Positions 1 to 11,825 of a stretch of DNA of 64,000 bases are shown here, in pieces (position 1 is the stretch's first letter; the number at the start of each line of letters is the position of its first letter). A program made the position numbers and the translations under genes. Source of the stretch: Elephas maximus indicus (taxonomy: Eukaryota; Chordata; Mammalia; Proboscidea; Elephantidae). Below the pieces are notes generated by a model, which saw nothing but the letters and a program-made list of their open reading frames with translations, was not told where the DNA came from and did no database searches. The DNA lies in contig NC_064831.1 of assembly GCF_024166365.1 (NCBI RefSeq), positions 28,138,768 to 28,202,767 of the forward strand, in the 5' to 3' direction.

Positions 1-104
1 TAACATTAATAGGAAAAATTGGCGTCTAGGTCCAAGAAGGAAGGTAAACCTAGAAATGTTGAGCAGAGTATGGAAGAGGCAAAAGTAACAAGAACTTCTT
101 GGTT

Positions 105-181
105 AACACTTAATTAAGCACCCCCATGTGCCAAGCTTATGGGAGGACTTGACATACTTTCACTGTAACCTTCACAATAAT
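105..181 (-). repeat. MIR SINE, half 1 (split by L1 insertion)
   Basis: Degenerate reverse-complement MIR core: the stretch reading gccaagctt...cttcacaataat resembles the 3' half of the mammal-wide MIR SINE. It continues at 11447 on the far side of the L1 complex, so one MIR is split in two. Bases 1-104 hold nothing I recognise. Confidence 0.55.
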
Positions 182-1159
182 CTTTTTTTTTTTAATTTTT
201 ATTGTGCTTTAAGTGAAAGTTTACAAATCAAGTCAGTCTCCCATACAAAAATTTATATATACCTTGATACACTCCTAATTGCTCTCCCCCAATGAGACAG
301 CCTCCACTCTCTCTTTTCCTGTCCATCCCGACAGCTTCTAACCCCATCTGCCCTCTCATCTCCCCTCCAGATAGGAGATCCTAACATAGTCTCAAGTGTC
401 TACTTGATCCGGATAGCTCATTCTTTACTGGCATATTTTTCTATCCCATTGTCCAGTCCAATACCTGTCTGAAGAGTTGGCTTTGGGAATGGTTCCTGTC
501 CTGGGTCAACAGAAGATCTTGGGGCCATGCCCTGTGAGGACCCTCTAGACTCAGTCAGACCATTAAGTCTGGTCTTTTTATGAGAATTTGAGGTCTGCAT
601 CCCACTGCTCTCCTGCTCCCTCAGGGGTTCTCTGTTATGTTCCCTGTCAGGGCAGTCATCAGTTGTAGCTGCTCACCATCTAGTTCTTCTGGTCTCTGGC
701 TGATGTGGTCTCTGATTTATGTGGCCCTTTCTGTCTCTTAGGCTCGTAATTACCTTGTGTCCTTGGTGTTCTTCATTCTCCTTTGGTCCAGATGGGTTGA
801 GACCAATTGATGCATCTTAGCTGGCCACTTGCTAGCATTTAAGACCCCAGAAGCCACTCTCCAAAGTGGGATGCAGAATGATTTCTTAATAGATTGTATT
901 ATGCCAATTGACTTAGATGGCCCCTGAAACCCCACCCCTGCTACACTGGCCTTCAAAAAAAGCATTCAGTTTATTCAGGAAACTTCGTTGTTTTTGTTTT
1001 AGTCCAGTTGTACTGACCTCGCTTGTATTGTGTATTTTCTTTGCCTTCACCTAAAGTAGCTCTTATCTGCTATCTAATTAGTGAATACCCCTTGCCCTCG
1101 CTCCTCCCTCTTCTAAACCATCAAAGAATATTTTCTTCTCTGTTTAAACTATTTCTCTG

Positions 1160-4100
1160 GTTCTTATACTAATGGTCTTATACAATATTTGTCCTTTTGC
1201 AACTGACTAATTTCACTCAGCATAATGCTTTCCAGGTTCCTCCATGTTACGAAACTTTTCACAGATTCATCATTGTTCTTTATCCATGCATAGCATTCCA
1301 TCATGTGAATATACCGGTTTTTATTTATCCATTAATCCATGGATGGGCACCTAGGTTGCTTCCATCTTTTTGCTATTGTAAATAGTGCTGCAATGAACAT
1401 GGGTGTGCATATACCTGTTTCTGAAAAGGCTCTTATTTCTTTAGGATATATTCCAAGGAGTGGGATTGCTGGATCGTATGGTAGTTCTATTTCTAGTTTT
1501 TTAAGGAAGCACCAAATCGATTTCCAAAGTGGTTGTACCATTTGACATTCCCACCAGGAGTGCATAAGTGTTCCAGTCTCTCTACAACCTCTCCAACATT
1601 TATTATTTTGTGTTTTTTGGATTAATGCCAGCCTTGTTGGAGTGAGATGGAATCTCATCGTAGTTTGGATTTGCATATCTCTAATGGCTAATGGTCCCGT
1701 GCATTTCCTCATGAATCTGTTAGCTACCTTAATGTTTTCTTTGGTGAAGTGTCTGTTCATATCTTTTGCCCATTTTTTAATTGGTTATTTGTCCTTTTGT
1801 AGTTGAGTTTTTGCAATATCATGTAGATTTTAGAGATCAGGCACTGACTGGAAATGTCACAGCTAAAAACTTTTTCCCAGTCTGTAGGTAATCTTTTTAC
1901 TCTTTTGGTGAAGTCTTTGAATGAGCATAGGTGTTTGATTTTCAGGAGCTCCCAGTTATCTACTTTTTCTTCTGTATCATTAGTAATGTTTTATACACTG
2001 TTTATGCCATGTGTCAGGGCTCCTAACCTTGTCCCTATTTTTTCTTCCATGATCTTTATTGTTTTAGATTTTATATTAGGTCTTTGGTCCATTTTGGGTT
2101 CATTTTTGTGCATGGTGTGAGGTATAGGTCTTGTTTTATTTTTTTGCAGATGGATATCCAGTTACGCCAGTACCATTTGTTAAAAAGACTGTCTTTTCCC
2201 CATTTAACTGCTTTGGGGCCCTTATCAAATAACAACTGCTCATATGTGGATGGATTTATGTCTGGATTCTCAATTCTCTTCCATTAGTCTATGTATCTGT
2301 TGTTGTACCAGTACCAGGCTGTTTTGACTACTGTGGCAGTATAATAGGTCTAAAATCAGGTGGGGCCTCCGACTTTGTTCTTCTTTTTCAGTAATGCTTT
2401 ACTTATCCGGGGCCTCTTTCCCTTCCATATGAAGTTGGTGATTTGTTTTTCTATCTCATTAAAGAATGTCGTTGGAATTTGGATCAGAATTGCATAAAAT
2501 GTATAGATCGCTTTTGGTAGAATAGACGTTTTTATAATGTTAAGTCTTCCTATCCACAAGCAAGGTATGTTCTTCCACTTACGTAAGTCTCTTTTGGTTT
2601 CTTGCGGAAGTGTACTGTAGTTTTCTTTGTATAAGTCTTTTATATCTCTGGTAAGATTTATTCCTAAGTATTTTATCTTCTTGGGGGCTACTGTAAATGC
2701 TATTGATTTGGTGATTTCTTCTTTGATGTTCTTTTTGCTGGTGAGAGGAATCTAACTGATTTTTGTATATTTATCTTGTATCCTGATGCTGTACTGAACT
2801 CTTCTGTTAGTTTCAGTAGTTTTCTTGAGGATTCCTTCGGGTTTTCTGTATATAAGTCGATGTCATCTGCAAATAGAGATACTTTTACTTCTTCCTTGCC
2901 AATCTGGATGCCCTTTATTTCTTTATCTAGCCTATTTGCTCTGACTGGGACTTCCAGCAAAATGTTGAATAATAGTGGTGATAAAGGGCATCCTTGTCTG
3001 GTTCCCAATCTCAAGGGGAATGCTTTCAGGCTTTCTCCATTTAAGATGAAGTTGGCTATTGGCTTTGCATAAATGCCCTTTATTATGTTGAGAAGTTTTT
3101 GGTCTATTCCTATTTTGCTGAGAGTTTTTATCATGAATGGGTGTTGGGCTTTGCCAAATGCCTTTTCTGCATCAATTCATAAAATCATGTGATTCTTGTC
3201 TTTTGTTTTGTTTATATGACAGATTACATTAATTGTTTTTGTAATGTTGAACCATCCCTGCATACCTGGTTTGAATCCCACTTGGTCATGGTGAATTATT
3301 TTTTTGATATGTTGTTGAATTCTATTGGCTAGAATTTTGTTGAGGATTTTTGCATCTAAGTTCATGAGGGATGTAGGTCTGTAATTTTCTTTTTTTGTGG
3401 TGTCTTTAGCTGGGTTTGGTGTCAGGGATATACTGGCTTCCTAGAATGAGTTTGAGAGTCTTCCATCCTTTTCTATGCTCTGAAATACCTTTAGCAGTAG
3501 TGCTGTTAACTCTTCTAGGGAAATTACGTAGAACTCTGCAGTGAAGCCTTCTGGGCCAGAGCTTTTTTTTTTTGTTGGCAGTTTTTTGATTGCCTTTTCA
3601 ATCTCTTCTTTTGTTATGGGTCTATTTAGTTTTTCTACCTCTGTTTGTGTAGTGTGTTTCTAGGAATTCATCCATTTGTTCTAGGTTTTCAAATTTGTTA
3701 GAGTACAATTTTTCATAGTAATCTGCTATGATTCTTCTAATTTCATTTGGGTCTGTTCTAATATTGCCCATCTCATTTCTTATTCCGATTATTTCTTTCC
3801 TCACCTCTTTTTCTTCTGTCACTTTGGCCAGTGGTTTACCAATCTTGTCAGTTTTTTCAAAGAACCAGCTTTTGGTCTTGTTAATTCTTTCAACTGTTTT
3901 TCTGCTTTCTATTTCATTTAGTATTGTTTAATTTTTATTGTTTGCTTTCTTCCCCTGCCTGAGGATTTCTTTTGTTGCTCTCTTTCTATTTGTTCAATTC
4001 TTAGAGATAATTCTTTGATTTTGGCCCTTTCTTCGTTTTTATGTGTGCATTTATTGATATAAATTGACCTCTGAGCACTGATTTCGCTGTGTCCCAAAGG

Positions 4101-4957
4101 TTCTGATAGGAAGTGTTTTCATTCTCATTGGATTCTATGAATTTCTTTATTCCATCCTTAATGTCTTCTATAATCCAGTCTTTTTCGAGCAGGGTATTGT
4201 TCAGTTTCCAAGTGTTTGTTTTCTTTTCCCTGATTTTTCTGTTATTGATTTCTACCTTTTTGGCCTTATGGTCAGAGAAGATGCTCTGTAATATTTCAGT
4301 GTTTTGGATTCTGTTAAGGCTTGCTCTATAACCTAATATGTGGTCTATTCTAGAGAATGTTTCCTGTGCACTAGAAAAGAAAGTATACTTGGCTGGTGTT
4401 GGGTGGAGTGTTCTGTATATGTCTATGAGGTCAAGTTGGTTGACTGTGGCATTTAGATCTTTCATGTCTTTATTGAGATTCTTTCTGGATGTCCTGTCCT
4501 TCACCAAAAGTGGTGTGTTGAAGTCTCCTACTATTATTGTGGTGCTGTCTATCTCACTTTTCAATGCTGTGAGAGTATGTTTTGCGTATCTTGCAGCTCT
4601 GTCATTGGGGGCATAATTATTTAATATGGTAATATCCTCCTGGTACCTTGTCCCTTCAATCATTATATAGTGTCCTTCCTTATCCTTTATGATGGATTTA
4701 ACTTGAAAGTCTATTTTGTCAGAAATTAATATTGCTACTCCTCTTCTTTTTTGATTCTTGCTTGCTTGATATATTTTTTTCCATCCTTTGAGTTTTAGTT
4801 TGTTCATGTCTCTAAGTCTAAGGTGTGTCTCATGTAGGCAGCATATAGAGGGATCATGTTTTTTAATCCATTCCGCCACTCTCTGTCTCTTTATTGGTGC
4901 ATTTAGTCCATTTACATTCAGCATAACTATGCATAGGTATGAATTTTGTGCTATCAT
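1160..4957 (-). pseudogene. L1-A ORF2 (endonuclease-reverse transcriptase), broken
   Basis: ORF2p nicks target DNA and reverse-transcribes L1 RNA. The first 318 codons (4957-4001) are open and cover the whole APE-like endonuclease domain. Counted from the first Met, the residues known to be catalytic in human L1 EN fall at the same positions: N14, E43, Y115, D145, N147, T192, D205 and the SDH triad at 228-230. A stop follows at about 4000. Further pieces lie in shifting frames: 3822-3622, 3365-3177, 3134-2700 (reverse transcriptase with the FADD catalytic motif, here FADDIDLYT), 2559-2356 and 1760-1332 (C-terminal region). At least four disruptions separate these, so no full-length protein is possible. 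Confidence 0.9.
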
Positions 4958-5163
4958 TTTGATGTCTTTTTTGTGTGTGTTGTTGACAGTTTCTTTCTCC
5001 CACTTAATTTTTTTATGCTGAATAGATTATCTTTGTATACTGTCTTTTCCTCATATTTGTTGTTGTTGGTTTTTTTTTTCTGCTGAGTCTCTATTTTTTT
5101 CTTGTATTTTATTTTGATGTGTAGGATAGTTTGTCTCCTTTGTGGTTACCTTGTTATTTATCC

Positions 5164-5579
5164 CTATTTTTCTAAATTTAAAGCTAACTTTTGTTTCTTT
5201 GCACTGCCTTGTCTTCCTCTCTGTATGAAAGATCCATGACTACATTTCTTATCCCCTCTTATTGTTTTAATGTTGTCTTCTTTTACATAATAACATCGCT
5301 GTTTGCCTGTTGTGTTTTTTTTATCTTGATTAATTTTTGTGATTTCCCTGCCTGGGTTGGCATCTGATTGTTCTGCCCAGTATTCTAGTCTTAGGTTGAT
5401 ACCTGATATTATTGATTTTCTAACCAAAGAACTCCCTTTAGTATTTCTTATGGTTTTGGTTTGGTTTTTATGAATTCCCTAAACTTCTGTTTATCTGGAA
5501 ATGTCCTAATTTCACCTTCATATTTGCAAGACAGTTTTGCTGGATATATGATTCTTGGCTGGCAATTTTTTTACTTCAA
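5164..5579 (-). pseudogene. L1-A ORF1, C-terminal piece left of nested element B
   Basis: Reading from 5579 downward the sequence encodes an ORF1p C-terminal-domain block (motif QPRIIYPAKL, then a GEIRTFPDKQK-like stretch). This is the normal end of the L1 RNA-binding protein. Its N-terminal part is at 10186-9335, on the other side of element B. An 87-codon open stretch (5427-5164) follows almost directly and may be a C-terminal extension typical of this L1 lineage, or simply spacer. The distance from here to the ORF2 start at 4957 is much longer than the roughly 60-bp human L1 inter-ORF gap. Confidence 0.65.
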
Positions 5580-8500
5580 TTTTTTTTAATAATTTTTATT
5601 CTGCTTTAAGTGAAAGTTTACAAATCAAGTCACTCTGTCACATGTAAGCTTATACACACCTTACTACATACTCCCATTTACTCTCCCCCTAATGAGTCAG
5701 CCCGCTCCCTTCTTCCAGTCTCTCCTTTCATGACCCTTTTGCCAGTTTCTAATCCTCTCTACTCTCCCATCTCCCCTCCAGACAGGAGATGCCAATACAG
5801 TCTCTAGTGTCCACCTGATACAAGTAGCTCACTCTTCATCAGCATCTCTCTCCAGCCCACTGTCCAGTCCCTTCCATGTCTGATGAATAGTCTTCGGGAA
5901 TGGTTCCTGTCCTGGGCCAACAGAAGGTTTGGGGACCATGACCGGCGGGATTCTTCTAGTCTCAGTCAGACCATTAAGTCTGGTCTTTTTATGAGAATTT
6001 GGGGTCTGCATCCCACTGTTCTCCTGCTCCCTCAGGGGTTCTCTGTTGTGCTCCGCGTCAGGGCAGTCATCAGTTGTGGCCTGGCATCATCTAGTTCTTC
6101 TGGTCTCAGGAAGATGTAAGTCTCTAGTTCATGTGGCCCTTTCTGTCTCTTGGGCTCATAGTTATCATGTGACCTTGGTATTCTTCGTTCTCCTTTGATC
6201 CAGATGGGTTGAGACAAATTGATGCATCTTAGATGGGCACTTGTTAGCATTTAAGACCCCAGACGCCACATTTCAAAGTGGGATGCAGAATGTTTTCATA
6301 ATAGAGTTTATTATGCCAATTGACTTAGAAGTCCCCTTAAGCCATAGTCCCCAAACCCCCGCCCTTGCTCCACTGACCTTCGAAGCATTCAGTTTATCCC
6401 GGAAACTTCTTTGCTTTTGGTCCAGTCCAGTTGAGCTGACCTTTCCTGTATTGAGTATTGTCCTTCCCTTCACCTAAAGTAGTTCTTGTCTACTAACTAA
6501 TCAGTAAACAACTCTCTCCTACCATCCCTCCCTCCCCCCTCTCGTAACCACAAAAGAATGTGTTCTTCTCAGTTTATACTATTTCTCAAGAATTTATGAT
6601 AGTGGTCTTATACAGTATTTGTCCTTTTGCATCTGACTAATTTCACTCAGCATAATGCCTTCCAGGTTCCTCCATGTTATGAAATGTTTCACAGATTCAT
6701 CTCTGTTCTTTATCGATGCGTAGTATTCCATTGTGTGAATGTACCATAATTTATTTAACCATTCATCTATTGATGGACACCTTGGTTGCTTCCAGCTTTT
6801 TGCTATTGTAAACAGTGCTGCAATAAACATGGGTGTGCATATATCTGTTCGTGTAAAGGCTCTTATTTCTCTAGGATATATTCCAGGGAGTGGGATTTCT
6901 GGGCTGTATGGTAGTTCTATTTCTCACTTTTTAAGAAAACGCCAGATAGATTTCCAAAGTGGTTGTACCATTTTACATTCCCACCAGCAGTGTATAAGAG
7001 TTCCAATCTCTCCGCAGCCCCTCTGACATTTATTATTTTGTGTTTTTTGGATTAATGCCAGCCTTGTTGGAGTGAGATGGAATCTCATCGTAGTTTTAAT
7101 TTGCATTTCTCTAATGGCTAATGATCGAGAGCATTTTCTCATGTGTCTGTTAGCTGCCTGAATATCTTCTTTAGTGAAGTGTGTGTTCATATCCTTTGCC
7201 CACTTCTTGATTGGGTTGTTTGTATTTTTGTGGTTGAGTTATAACAGAATCATATAGATTTTAGAGATCAGGCGCTGGTCAGAGATGTCATAGCTGAAAA
7301 TTTTTTCCCAGTCTGTAGGTGGTCTTTTTATTCTTCTTGTGAAGTCTTTAGGTGAGCATAGGTGTTTGATTTTTAGGAGCTCCCAGTTATCTGGTTTCTC
7401 TTCGTCATTTTTGGTAATGTTTTGTATTCTCTTTATGCCTTGTATTAGGGCTCCTAACATTGTCCCTATTTTTTCTTCCATGATCTTTATCGTTTTAGTC
7501 TTTATGTTTAGGTCTTTGATCCACTTGGTGTTAGTTTTTGTGCATGGTGTGAGGTAAGGGTCCTGTTTCATTTTTTTGCAAATGGATATCCGGTTATGCC
7601 AGCCCCATTTGTTAAAAAGACTATCTTTTCCCCAATTGACTGACACTGGGCCTTTGTCGAATATCAGCTGTTCATACGTGGATGGATTTATATCTGGGTT
7701 CTCAATTCTGTTGCATTGGTCTATGTGCATGTTGTTGTACTAGTACCAGGCTGTTTTAACTGCTGTGGCTCTATAATATGTTCTAAAATCAAGTAGAGTG
7801 AGACCTCCCACTTTCTTCTTCTTTTTCAGTAATGCTTTACTCCTCCGGGGCTTCTTTCCCTTCCATATGAAGTTGGTGATTTGTTTCTCCATCACTTTAA
7901 AAAATGTCATTGGAATTTGGATCGGAAGTGCATTGTACGTATAGATGGCTTTTGGTAGAATAGATATTTTTACTATGTTAAGTCTTCCTATCCATGAGCA
8001 AGGTATGTTTTTCCACTCATGTAGATCCTTTTTAGTTTCTGGCACCAGTACTTTGTAGTTTTCTTTGTGTAGGTTTTTACATCTTTGGTAAGATTTATTC
8101 CTAAGTATTTTATTTCCTTGGGGGCTACTGTGAATGGTATTGATTTGGTGATTTCCTCTTCGATGTTCTTTTTGTTGATGTAGAGGAATCCAAGTGATTT
8201 TTGTATGTTTATCTTATAACCTGAGACTCTGCCAAACTCTTCTATTAGTTTCAGCAGTTTTCTGGAGGATTCCTTAGGGTTTTCTGTGTATAAGATCATG
8301 TCATCTGCAAATAGAGATAATTTTACTTCTTCCTTGCCAATCCAGATGCCCTTTATTTCTTTGTCTAGCCTAATTGCTCTGGCTAGGACCTCTAGCACAA
8401 TGTTGAATAAGAGCAGTGATAAAGGGCATCCTTGTCTGGTTCCTGTTCTCAAGGGAAATGCTTTCAGGCTCTCTCCATTTAGAATGATGTTGGCTGTTGG

Positions 8501-9334
8501 CTTTGTATAAAAAAAAAAAAATAGATGCCCTTTTTTATGTTGAGGAATTTTCCTTCAATTCCTATTTTGCTGAGAGTTTTTATCATGAATGGGTGTTGGA
8601 CTTTGTCAAGTGCCTTTTCTGCATCAATTGATAAGATCATGTGGTTTTTGTCTTTTGTTTTATTTATATGGTGGATTACATTAATGGTTTTTCTAATATT
8701 AAACCAACCTTGCATACCTGGTATAAATCCCACTTGGTCGTGGTGGATTCTTTTTTTGATATGTTGTTGAATTCTATTGACTAGAATTTTGTTGAGGGTT
8801 TTTGCATCTATGTTCATGAGGGATATAGGTCTGTAATTTTCTTTTTTTGTGGTGTCTTTACCTGGTTTTGGTATCAGGGATGAGTTAAATAGTATTCCAT
8901 CATTTTCTATGCTTTGAAATACCTTTAGTAGTAGTGGTGTTAACTCTTCTCTGAAAGTTTGGTAGAACTCTGCAGTGAAGCCGTCCGGGCCAGGGCTTTT
9001 TATTGTTGGGAGTTTTTTGATTACCTTATCAATCTCTTTTTTTTGTTATGAGTCTATTTAGTTGTTCTACTTCTGATTGTGTTAGTTTAGGTAGGTAGTG
9101 TTTTTCTAGGAATTCATCCATTTCTTCTAGGTTTGCAAATTTGTTAGAGTACAATTTTTCATAATGATATGACATGATTCTTTTAATTTCAGTTGGGTCT
9201 GTTGTGATATGGCCCATCTCGTCTCTTATTCAGGTTATTTGTTTCCTTTCCTGTATTTCTTTAGTCAGTCTGGCCAATTTTGGTTTATCAATTTTGTTAA
9301 TTTTTTCAAAGAACCAGCTTTTGACTTTGTTAAT
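5580..9334 (-). mobile_element. L1 element B, 5'-truncated, nested in L1-A ORF1
   Basis: A second complete L1 3' end (T-run at 5580-5587, then the same 3' UTR as at 190-420) begins here in the same orientation. ORF2 sequence runs to 9334 and stops abruptly just downstream of the endonuclease region. At 9335 the sequence jumps to ORF1 of element A. Both breakpoints fall at the same point of the L1 map, and the intact counterpart is continuous in element C near 58345. So B is a 3.75-kb 5'-truncated copy inserted into A. No clear target-site duplication is visible, and roughly 12-15 bases of A seem to be missing at the junction. Confidence 0.85.
6594..9334 (-). pseudogene. L1-B ORF2 fragment (reverse transcriptase and C-terminus)
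   Basis: The copy lacks the endonuclease domain through 5' truncation. Pieces in several frames: 9217-9029, 8817-8479, 8452-7988 (reverse transcriptase, motif FADDMILYT), 8045-7740, 7730-7239, 7190-6924 and 6830-6594 (ORF2 C-terminus with the motif MEYYASIKN). A run of 13 or more A at 8507-8522 breaks the frame within the reverse transcriptase region. It is a dead copy. Confidence 0.88.
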
Positions 9335-10186
9335 AAGTCATCCCATTGCCTTCTTGCCTGCATGGCTTCTGCCCAGTAATCCAAGCTTATTCTTATTGAC
9401 TCTCCTTTGTAGGTGACTTTTTGTTTATCCCTATCTGCTCTTAAAATTCCCTCTTTATCATTGGTTTTGGCAAGTTTGATTATAATATGTCTTGGTGACT
9501 TTCTTTTAACATCTACCTTATGTGGAGTTCGATGAGCATCTTGAATAGGTATCTTCTCCTCTTTTACAATATCAGGGAAATTTTCTGCCAACAAATCTCC
9601 AACAATTCTCTCTGTATTTTCTGTTATCCCTCCCTGATCTGGTACTCCAATCACTCGTAGGTTATTTTTCTTTGATAGAGTCCCACATGATTCTTAAGGT
9701 TTCTTCATTTTGTAAAATCCTTTTATCTGATTTTTCTTCAAATACATTGGTGCCAAGTGTTTTTAAGTGCTTTATTTTCAAGTTCACAAATTCTGCCTTC
9801 CACTTGCTCAATTCTGCTCCTCTTTCTATTGAGTTGTCTGATTCTGTAATTTTATTGTTAATCTGAATTTCCGATTGCGGTCTGTCTATGGATTTTTCCA
9901 GTTTATTAAATTTTTCATTATGTTCCTGACTAACCTTTTTAATCTCTTCAGTGGTTTTATCTGTGTGTTCCTTGGCTTGTTCTGTGTATTGCCTCATTTC
10001 CTTCCTGATGTCTTGAAAGTGTCTATATATTAATCTTTTGTATTCTGCCTCTGGTAATTCCAGGAAGGCACTTTCATCTAGAAGATCCCTTGATTCTTTG
10101 TTTTGAAAGCTTGTTGAGGCGATCACGGTCTGTTCCTTTATATCAACTTGATATTGACTGTTGTCTCTGAGCCATCTATAAGTCAT
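9335..10186 (-). pseudogene. L1-A ORF1 (RNA-binding chaperone), N-terminal and middle part
   Basis: ORF1p coats L1 RNA. The N-terminal half (10186-9662) is rich in charged residues with coiled-coil-like heptads (EIKKVSQEHNEKFNKLEK and similar). A single-base difference in the A-run near 9664 creates a stop after IKEK. The RNA-recognition part (motif IGVPDQGG, then PRHIIIKLAK) continues in another frame at 9654-9335. The reading frame then runs into ORF2 sequence of element B, which is an insertion junction and not a true fusion gene. The C-terminus is at 5579-5164. Confidence 0.82.
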
Positions 10187-11419
10187 TGTATTAGTTCATT
10201 TTATGTTTGCTTACTATATTGTAGCTTCTTGCTTTGGTTTGTTTTGATATGCCCAGATGGGTTGCTTGAGTGAGCCAGTTTGATTATTTCACCTTTGAAG
10301 CCCTGACCTCCTGTCCCCAGATGGCTAGAGCTGTTATCAAGTATATCAGTCTAGGTGTCCATTCACTTTTCTTGTGTGAATTCAGCTCAGGTATCCAGGT
10401 AGCTGGGCATCAAGTGTGTGGTACAGGCTCTGTCCTTCAGTCTTAGAGGGGTACGGCTGATTGGAGTGGGTACTGGTACCTGGTTGCAGCGGGGGGGGGG
10501 TCACTCTCTGAACAAGACAGGGGCTCAGAATCATCCCCCAAGTGTCTCTGAGGAAAGCATGTCCCTGTTCCCTAGAGAGTACATGTGGGTGGGTTCTGCA
10601 GATGGACCAAAGGCACCCAATGTTTTTGGTTGTAAGGACTAGGAGGTACCAGTTATCCTTGGACCCCTGTCGTGGGTGACTGGGTGAACTGAGTGGTGCC
10701 ACCAGTCCTTAAGCCCCTGATGTGGGTAGGTGAGGACCCTGTTTCATAGGCAAAGTGGTATCAAACATCAAACACCCACCTCTCCACCACACAGCTGAAA
10801 GAGTTGTAGCCTGTCAACAAGGGCCTATTCTGCTGATATAGGCCCACACAGGTCCATGCAGAGGGGAAAGGTACTCAAAGTCCACGGACCATTTATGCCT
10901 GGACAGGAGCCACTTCTGTCCTGAGCTCCTCAGATTAGTGGAGCTGGCAAATTATCTTTTCCCCTAGTTGAGAATTTATTCCTTCTCCAGTGCCTGGAGG
11001 ACTGCTCTAGGTGCTCAACAGGGCCTATCTCAGGCCCAGGGAAATCAACAGCCACTGAAGCCGGCTTGGGGGTGGGAGGCGTGGTAAAAGATACGCAAGT
11101 ACTTAGCTTTTGCTGAGAGTGCTGTTCTTCTCTGGTTCTGAAGGTGTGAGTAGGCTGTGTGGCTAGCTGCTTCACCCTGAGGAAACTGGCCGAACGCTAG
11201 TACCAGCCCACTGCAGCCACTCCCGGGAATGGTGCCTGAGGGCTCCTGGATATTCAGGTCCAGTCTGCTTCTGAACCATCTCTTCCCCCCTTCTGTCCCT
11301 CAGTTCATTTTCTAACCATGCCTTTGATGTTCAGGGCTCCTAGCTTGTCATAAACATACTTGTTTCACTTGTTTTTTCAGATCTTTGTTGCAAGAGGGCT
11401 CACCAGAAACATCTGTCTA

Positions 11420-11446
11420 TTCCGCCATCTTGGCCCCGCCTCCCCA
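11420..11446 (-). promoter_or_regulatory. L1-A 5' terminus with YY1-type site
   Basis: The minus strand reads AAGATGGCGG at 11431-11422, close to the 5' end of the element. A YY1 site at this position is known to direct accurate transcription start in human L1. The same CCATCTTGG block recurs at 60402-60410 (element C) and, altered, at 61949-61958 (element D). Confidence 0.55.
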
Positions 11447-11560
11447 CAATAATTTTGAGAGGTAGTAACATCCCCATTCATACCTGAGTAAGTTAAGACT
11501 GAGATAGTTGCCGAAGGCTTTAGCTGGTGAGGACAGAAGATTGAAGCCAGACCTTTCCAT
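11447..11560 (-). repeat. MIR SINE, half 2
   Basis: The motif gaggtagtaacatccccatt followed by degenerate gaggaaactgag-like sequence matches the reverse complement of the MIR core. It joins the half at 105-181 once the 11.3-kb L1 complex is removed. About 100 unassigned bases follow. Confidence 0.6.
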
Positions 11561-11670
11561 TCTATCACAGAGGCTCCCCAAAAAAGACAGAATAGAATTG
11601 CGGGGGTGGAGGTGAGGAGAAAGTGAAACGATGTTGGAGAATCGCGAATTAATGTAATAATCTTATGAAA

Positions 11671-11825
11671 ACCTGTTACCGTCGAGTTGTTTCCAACTCT
11701 CAGCAACCCTACAGGATAGAGTAGACTGCGCCATAGAGTTTCCAAGGAGTGGCTCGTGAATTTGAACTATCGACCTTTTGGTTAACAGCCAAATGCTTAT
11801 CCACTGTGCCACCAGTGCTCCATGT
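11671..11825 (-). mobile_element. AfroSINE-type tRNA-derived SINE, minus
   Basis: Reverse complement of the recurrent SINE: the 3' end is at the left (aacctgttaccgtcgag) and the tRNA-like head at the right (ccactgtgccaccagtgctc). It is flanked by the direct repeat TTATGAAA at 11663-11670 and 11826-11833, consistent with LINE-mediated insertion. Confidence 0.88.

Larger units (their letters stand above)
182..5579 (-). mobile_element. L1 element A, 3' segment (3' UTR, ORF2, ORF1 C-terminus)
   Basis: The poly(A) tail appears as the T-run near 182-193, followed by the L1 3' UTR to about 1160, ORF2 to 4957, a long inter-ORF region, and the C-terminal part of ORF1 up to 5579. The element then resumes at 9335. 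The target-site duplication CACAATAAT lies just left of the T-run (about 173-181) and again at about 11445-11453, so segments 182-5579 and 9335-11446 are one full-length insertion of about 7.5 kb. Element B interrupts it. Many stops and frameshifts make it non-autonomous. Confidence 0.88.
9335..11446 (-). mobile_element. L1 element A, 5' segment (ORF1 N-terminal part and 5' UTR)
   Basis: Continuation of element A beyond nested element B. It contains most of ORF1 (9335-10186) and a GC-rich 5' UTR of about 1.25 kb (10190-11446), ending at a canonical L1 5' terminus that reads GGAGGCGGGGCCAAGATGG on the minus strand. The matching 5' UTRs of elements C and D lie at about 59150-60418 and 60700-61967. 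The target-site duplication at 11445-11453 overlaps the end. Confidence 0.88.

Noticed and set aside
9265..9654. ORF1-ORF2 fusion protein
   Set aside because: The frame crosses the insertion junction between L1-A and L1-B at about 9335, so it is an accident of nesting.
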